This document shows, piece after piece, positions 58,171 through 64,000 of a stretch of 64,000 nt of DNA (within the stretch, counting starts at the first letter, position 1; each line of letters begins with the position of its first letter). The stretch covers positions 31,928,055 through 31,992,054 of the forward strand of contig NC_057762.1 in NCBI RefSeq assembly GCF_010389155.1, written 5' to 3'. The notes below the pieces were generated by a model that saw only the letters and a program-made list of their open reading frames with translations, made no database searches and was not told where the DNA came from. The DNA is from Erigeron canadensis. Taxonomy: Eukaryota > Streptophyta > Magnoliopsida > Asterales > Asteraceae. Both the position numbers and the translations under genes were made by a program.

Positions 58171-58460
58171 TCTATATCTATACTTCTATATATATTATAT
58201 AAAAATTATAACCTATGTTGAAAGTTTATAAAAATGGGACATGCGAATTAACCAAAATACCTTTAATGAATTAAATCATCATCAACCTTTAATATTAAAT
58301 TACACCATTAGTCAATTATATTATAAAATATCTCTTCTAACCCTCTGTAAATCAGATACCTTTACCTACACCAATTGATGCCGCCACCACCATCACTATC
58401 TGTCACCACCATCACACCACCGTTATCATCAGCTCGCCGCCGCATTGCGCGGGTACCAAG
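58171..58460 (+). mobile_element. Helitron-like element, about 290 bp
   Basis: Starts with a TC-led AT-rich end ('tctatatctatacttctata'), contains a CCACC-rich block (58380-58430) and ends with the hairpin 'cgccgcattgcgcgggta', then ccaagt. It has the same organisation as 49596-49880. Confidence 0.55.
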
Positions 58461-59144
58461 TATCCACCACTTGCCAAAGATTGAAGAAGCATTTATATTT
58501 GTAACGTATGATTTTCATGTTAAAGTACTCCAAGTATCCACCACTTGCCTCTCATTGCATCCGATCCTTTTTTAGAAAGGTTTTTGACTTCCCCTGGACT
58601 TCTAAATCTTCCACATATATATGCACCAATCTTTTCAAGAATCTAATAAACAACGGTCATCGGATCCCAAGTGTCTAAGCTTCCTTAACAAGACTTGGAC
58701 AATATCTAACTTCTTTTGATCCGGAACAAGTCTTATTTCCTTACGAGGAAATAATAATATCCATATCCGATCCCTTTCTTGCAAAATTTACTCGTCAAAT
58801 CTATATATAATCGGTCCTAAGATTAATTCGATTCGTTTAACAACGAAATTTAATCATTGTTAAATTATATATCGATCGATCCTTGAAATATAGTCATATA
58901 TATATATTGAATGAATATGTATGTCAAATCAAAACTGGTTTCTTACTTTATTTGTCGATTCCAAGAATGGTAGTGGGATGTATATATTTATCAACATGTA
59001 AAGGTTCACCTTTTGTAAATGATGAAGAAAAAAAAAGTATACAATGCTTATCTTTATATAAAAACATTGACATCCATTTGATAAAAGTGAGATATTATAG
59101 GGACCGCAATAAAAAGTATAAATTTTCCGGGTGTTTGTTGTTCC
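58461..59144. other. upstream region of CAT gene
   Basis: No coding DNA; should hold the distal promoter. A short repeat ('aagtatccaccacttgcc') occurs at 58458 and 58532. Confidence 0.4.
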
Positions 59145-59152
59145 TATATAAA
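59145..59152 (+). promoter_or_regulatory. TATA box of CAT gene
   Basis: TATATAAA lies 59 bp upstream of the ATG at 59211, leaving a leader of about 30-35 bases. Confidence 0.55.
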
Positions 59153-59210
59153 TCGTTTGTTGACATTAAATCACATACACACACTCACATAAAAGGAGTA
59201 CCAAAAGGTG

Positions 59211-62200
59211 ATGGAAACCCATGGCTCCTCGTTTTCAAGCTTCAAATCCTATATCAACGCCCTTTCGGATGTCCCTAACCGGTTCATCCAAAGAGCAGGT
59301 TCCGTCTCCACAACTTTTGAAGAAACTAGCCGTATCAGCAACCGTTCAGGTGCGGATATGAAGAAGAACCTTAGGTGGTATGATCTTATTTGTTTTGGCA
59401 TTGGTGGCATGGTTGGGGCCGGTGTCTTTGTGACTAGTGGTACTGCTAGTCACGATAAAGCCGGCCCCGCTGTTATATTATCATACGCCATTGCTGGCCT
59501 ATGTGCACTTCTCTCGGCGTTTTGTTATACCGAGTTCGCCGTTCATATGCCAGTTGCGGGTGGTGCCTTTAGTTATATCCGTGTCACTTTTGGTAACAAA
59601 CTAACATAATATTCGCGCATTATTTATTATTTACTATATTATTGAATAATATATATGTGCCTTACCTTTTACAAAATGCATTTATTATATAAAAGTTTTT
59701 ACTATTTTAGCAAAATAGTTATAAATATATATCATTTCTCATAATAGTAATAGTAGAAACATAAATAAATGTCACATTCATCATGTGTGTTTATTTATGA
59801 TATAGGTGAATTTACAGCATTTCTAGTAGGGGCTAATTTGGTAATGGACTATGTACTATCAAATGCGGCTGTAGCAAGAAGTTTCACAACATACCTCGGA
59901 ACAGCCATTGGCGTTTCCGCAGAATCCAAATGGAGAATACCTGTTACATCTCTTCCTAAAGGTTTCAACCAAATCGATATCATTGCGGTTTTCATAATCA
60001 TAATTATCACTCTCATCATATGTTACAGGTAAATAATAAATTATACGTTTACGTTATATATAATGTCAAATTGTTAAACAATCTTTAATGTAGTTTTTCA
60101 ATGTTCTGGTTTTGCTTTAAAAAAATTAATGTCACAACTTTTCTTTTCTTTTTTTCTTTTAATGTAAAATTTGGTCAAAACACAAACATTAAAATTCATT
60201 TATTTGCATAGTTCTAATACAATTTATATTGATTTTTTTTTTTGTTACAGTACTAGAGAAAGTTCTATATTGAACATGACTTTAACAGCAGCCCACATTT
60301 TGTTCATATTATTCATTATCTTGATGGGCTTTTGGAAAGGAGAAATAAAAAACTTTATTGAGCCATCCGACCCGAAACACCCGGGTGGGTTTTTTCCATT
60401 TGGGGCTCCGGGTGTGTTTAATGGGGCAGCTCTTGTGTATGTGAGTTACATTGGGTACGACGCCGTTTCGACATTGGCTGAGGAGGTTAAGAATCCGGTT
60501 ACGGATATACCCATTGGGGTATCCGGGTCGGTTATTCTTGTTACCGTTTTGTATTGTTTGATGGCTGCTTCAATGTCCATGCTTCTTCCATATGATCTGG
60601 TATGTACTCTATTATTTTTTTTGGATCAACATATTATTATTATTATTATTTTATTAAGAAAAACTGTAGAAGATAATATAAACGATATTATCCATTTGAG
60701 AATGAATAGTGATTTACTGTAATGCCCTCAGATTTCCTGTGGATGATGTTTTGCTTGTTATCTCCTTTGCATGGCACACATCATCGGAGTAAATATATAT
60801 ATATATTTTTCAATGATTATCTCTATTTTGTCAACAAATCTTTGATGGAAAATCAAAAATTCGGCATATAAGCATTATTATTGTTTAAGGAACAATCATT
60901 TTGTATGTATTAACATGGTGTGGTTATTAGTTAACAATATTTTTTATGATGACATTAGATTTGTTTTTTTTTTACCGTGATAGATTTGTAATTTTTTTTA
61001 AAAAATTTTTTGGTACTCGTAATATATATCTACGGTGTTTATTTATTTTATCTTTCTTCCTAAAAAGCATGAAGTAACATGTTTGTGTGGTTTTTTCTTA
61101 AATATAACATTTTGTGATGATTCTGGTTTAAGATAATGTTTGATGTGCCTGACACATCTTTTCCGAAAGAAAATATCATTTCTCTTTCAATATATGAAGT
61201 TTTGTTCTTGTTTACATAAATATTTTTTGGTAATATTATATTAATTTTTAGTATACACTTACACTCAATGTCATTTAAGTTTTGAGGTGGGAGAATACTT
61301 GTGTGTTGACAAACAAAACGTAAAAAAAGGTACTCAAGTGGATAAGCATAATGTTGTTGCTTGAGCTTGTTGTACAAATTTCTACATTGAACAAATTTTG
61401 TGTAGATAAAGCGTCTTTGAGACAACAGTTTTTGAAAAGGACCTTTTCCTACAAGTGACGGCTAAAAGCAGAATTGTCTTGTCTCAACTAATTTTAGCAT
61501 CCTGGTATCTTTGTCTTCATTAGTATACTACGAGTACCTTTTATAAGCCAACTTGTATAGTTATGTAACTTTTAAATTTTGACATTTTTATACAATAATG
61601 TATATATGTGTAATGTGTAGTTTTTCTTTATGTTATTTATATGTAGATAAATCCGGAGTCGCCATTTACAGGTGCGTTTATGGAGAAATCAAATGGATTC
61701 AACTGGGTATCTAACGTAATAGGAGTTGGCGCGAGCTTTGGAATTCTAACATCATTGCTGGTGGCAATGTTGGGTCAGGCTCGGTATATTTGTGTTATTG
61801 GAAGGTCCGGTGTGGTTCCTGTGTGGTTGGCCAAGGTTCATCCAAAGACATCAACACCAGTAAACGCTTCAGTATTTTTAGGTAAACTATTTTGGTCATT
61901 CCATTTGTTTCAACCTTATTTCATTCAATGACTAGGACGAACCCTATATATATGTGAGAACCACAAATATGGAAAGAACCGTGAGAACCACTAGTTTCTC
62001 TCCCTCTTTCTTCTTTTTTGTGTTGTTTTTTATTTTTTATTTTTTGAAACTTTTTTTTGTTTTTTATTTTCTTTTAACAAAAACCCATTCCAAAAAAAAA
62101 ATTAAAATTTTTTTGTAAAAATCATATAGGTTACGTGTTAAGAAAACGTATAGATACGGTACGGGCGTTGCCCTACATCCGTTCTAAAGGGGTTGTCACC

Positions 62201-64000
62201 GGACGCATATGGGAATGGTATGGATTTGATGGGCGACGATCCAAGAGATGGTGACGGTTGTTACGGTATGGGCGTAGCCCTTAATTCTATGGGCAAAGTC
62301 CTTAGAAATGATTTTTCAATGATTCTCACAGTTCTCACCATATATGTTGGTTCTCACTTGATCCATTCACTATATATATATATATATATGAGGTTGTTAG
62401 ACACGTTAAAACTTTTTTTAAACCATAACAATCATTAAGGTCCAAACATTTATTCAAAATATTAAAATATTGGTATGTAACAGATTTTTTCACCCAAGTT
62501 GGGTGCATAATAGCCCTATACTCATTATATACCGAGTATATTAATATGAATAGTTCGAGACTATAAAAAATTATCGTTAGAAAGTTAGCACATATGGGAA
62601 ATTGGTCCCATATGAAGTGATCCATCTTTATATTACATTTTAAAATCGGTTATATGGTAGTACTAGATATAAGATATTTAAATTAGTAGAGAGTACCATA
62701 GAAGTATTATTTTTGTACTTTGCTCAATCATCAAAAGTGGTCGGAAAATGCACAAAGCAAAAGGCCATTTCACTGCCCAAAATCTATACCCAATGTCGGC
62801 ACACCCCTGCCTAGTTAAAGAATCTAAATAAAAATTGGAAAAATTGATGATTTCAAGTGAGTTATATGGAAAAATGTTGAAAACACATTAAAAACCTGAC
62901 CGCAAGTACCTAAATATGCTTTACTTAATTAAATAACCAGGGTTGGACTATACAAGTCCAACATAACATATCCTAAGTTTTTTTTGTTTGTTTAAAATTT
63001 TTAGTTGTGATGAAGGCTGAATGGTATGATGGATGCCACTAAGTTCATGCTACCAAAAGAGATTTATGAACTTATGACATTTGAACAATAACGAACATAT
63101 TCTAAATATCTATACTTGTATCAAATCATTTTTCGAAGTAGTAGATCATCAATTGACAATGATGTCACTTTTATATATAGTTTTATTAGTAATCTGCAAA
63201 TGGGGATAAGCATCTTGAAAAGGCAAGTATATATTGATTACAAGAATCCTCATACATAACTAGTTACATATGCTATGAAATTTCAGTTTCATGAAGACTT
63301 TTCCTCAAGAATCATGTTCTAAAGTTAAGTGATTTTTGCAAATGTGACCCTAAATTTAACCCTATCCTATCTCCATCATGTGGGTCTTGTGAATTCCCTC
63401 TTTTACAACCACTTAAAATGGGATCCCATTGTTTTTTTAATGATTTCATATGTTTGACTTTGACTCTTCTCTTATCTTGAATTACTATTCTTGATCGAAC
63501 AGTCAACTTTCTTGAATAAGTTCTTAATCTATTTGACCTAAATGGCTAGATCGTATTGGATTCTTTAGATCTTATCTCTGTATGCTTCTATGCGCAAGTG
63601 ACTTTTAGTATTTTTTTATTTTTTTTTTCTAGCAATACACTTGTACGATTTTGGATTTGATTTTTAATGTGCTAAAAGAAAAAATTATACGCATGTGATC
63701 TAAATCTTTTTTTTTTTATAGGGATTTTCACGGCGGCAATAGCCCTTTTCACCGAGCTAGGTGTTCTTTTGAACCTTGTCTCAATTGGCACACTATTTGT
63801 CTTCACAATGGTCTCCAATGCTGTCATTTACCGACGTTACGTCTCAGTTGAGACCACGACCCCATGGCCTACATTGTCCTTCCTCTTAAGCTTTTCGTTC
63901 ACTTGCATCATGTTCACTTTACTATGGTGGCTAGCACCACCAGGGAAACCCAAAGGCTTCATGCTCGGCACATGCTTTGTAGTTGCCGTGGTTTTAGTTC
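59211..64000 (+). CDS. cationic amino acid transporter, CAT6/7-like (5 exons, 3' end off window)
   Basis: Exons 59211-59592, 59806-60028, 60251-60599, 61647-61881 and 63722 to the edge join in phase across GT-AG introns, giving about 489 codons here of roughly 580 expected. The protein belongs to the APC superfamily, CAT family: a polytopic membrane carrier for basic and neutral amino acids. Seen: hydrophilic N-terminus, then LRWYDLICFGIGGMVGAGVF (first membrane segment), AGLCALLSAFCYTEFAVHMP, LVMDYVLSNAAVARSFTTYL, NGAALVYVSYIGYDAVSTLA, VLYCLMAASMSMLLPYDL, GASFGILTSLLVAMLGQARY and IHPKTSTPVNASVFLGIFTA. The sequence is closest in style to Arabidopsis CAT6/CAT7; which one, and plastid or plasma membrane location, cannot be decided here. 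The ATG at 59211 is the first in frame; a GTG just before it is not used. Confidence 0.93.
61954..62357. mobile_element. MITE in intron 4 of the CAT gene
   Basis: 404 bp with imperfect 38-bp terminal inverted repeats: gtgagaaccacaaatatgg..accgtgagaacca on the left and the complement of gtgagaaccaacatatatgg..actgtgagaa on the right. Inside are 'gggcgttgccc' and 'gggcgtagccc' motifs like those of the element at 52017-53095. No clear target duplication. Confidence 0.65.
62358..63721. other. rest of intron 4 of CAT gene
   Basis: AT-rich intron DNA without coding or repeat features that I can name; it ends with a T-rich tract and TATAG acceptor. Confidence 0.5.

Noticed and set aside
59208..59210. 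GTG as start of the CAT gene
   Set aside because: A normal ATG follows immediately at 59211.

Overview
The window is nuclear DNA of a flowering plant. It is AT-rich, with small GT-AG introns, plant-type gene families and dense plant transposons (Athila and Tekay-like Ty3/gypsy LTRs, copia solo LTR, LINE, tRNA-derived SINEs, Helitron-like ends, hAT and other MITEs). The style of the LTRs and Helitron ends makes me think of a daisy-family (Asteraceae) genome, but that is an impression, not a proof.

Layout. 0.5-10 kb is a gene island: the first coding exon of an MMTAG2-like (RNA-associated, function little known) gene on the minus strand running off the left edge; NBP35, the cytosolic Fe-S scaffold ATPase (three exons, complete); a germin-like protein (single exon, complete); and a DIVARICATA-type two-repeat MYB factor on the minus strand (two exons, complete). 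10-33 kb has no intact gene that I can support: foldback MITEs, tandem repeats, SINEs, a 5'-truncated LINE with perfect target duplication, a hAT transposase relic, a gypsy solo LTR and a copia solo LTR with perfect target duplication. 33.3-49.2 kb is a nested structure: a gypsy solo LTR split by a 14.6-kb Athila-type element with two LTRs, PBS, PPT, gag-pol remains and an ATHILA-type third ORF, bounded by a perfect 5-bp target duplication. 49-59 kb is again repeats (Helitron-like elements, foldback element, SINEs, two adjacent MITEs, LINE relic). 59.2 kb to the right edge holds five exons of a cationic amino acid transporter (CAT6/7-like) with a MITE in its fourth intron.

The host genes are unrelated in pathway; no operon or cluster logic is visible. 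NBP35 and the MMTAG2-like gene are head to head, about 1.8 kb apart.

The most unusual observations are in the Athila element. Its LTR carries seven copies of a 12-bp palindrome (consensus TAACGGCCGTTA, containing the AACGG core known from MYB3R/MSA sites) packed directly upstream of the TATA box, and a second array of eleven copies lies between integrase and the third ORF. The element's genes are full of stops and frameshifts although much of the two LTRs is almost identical, and the 3' LTR is a mosaic: nearly identical to the 5' LTR up to a 642-bp insertion, about six times more divergent after it. All alignments were made by eye.
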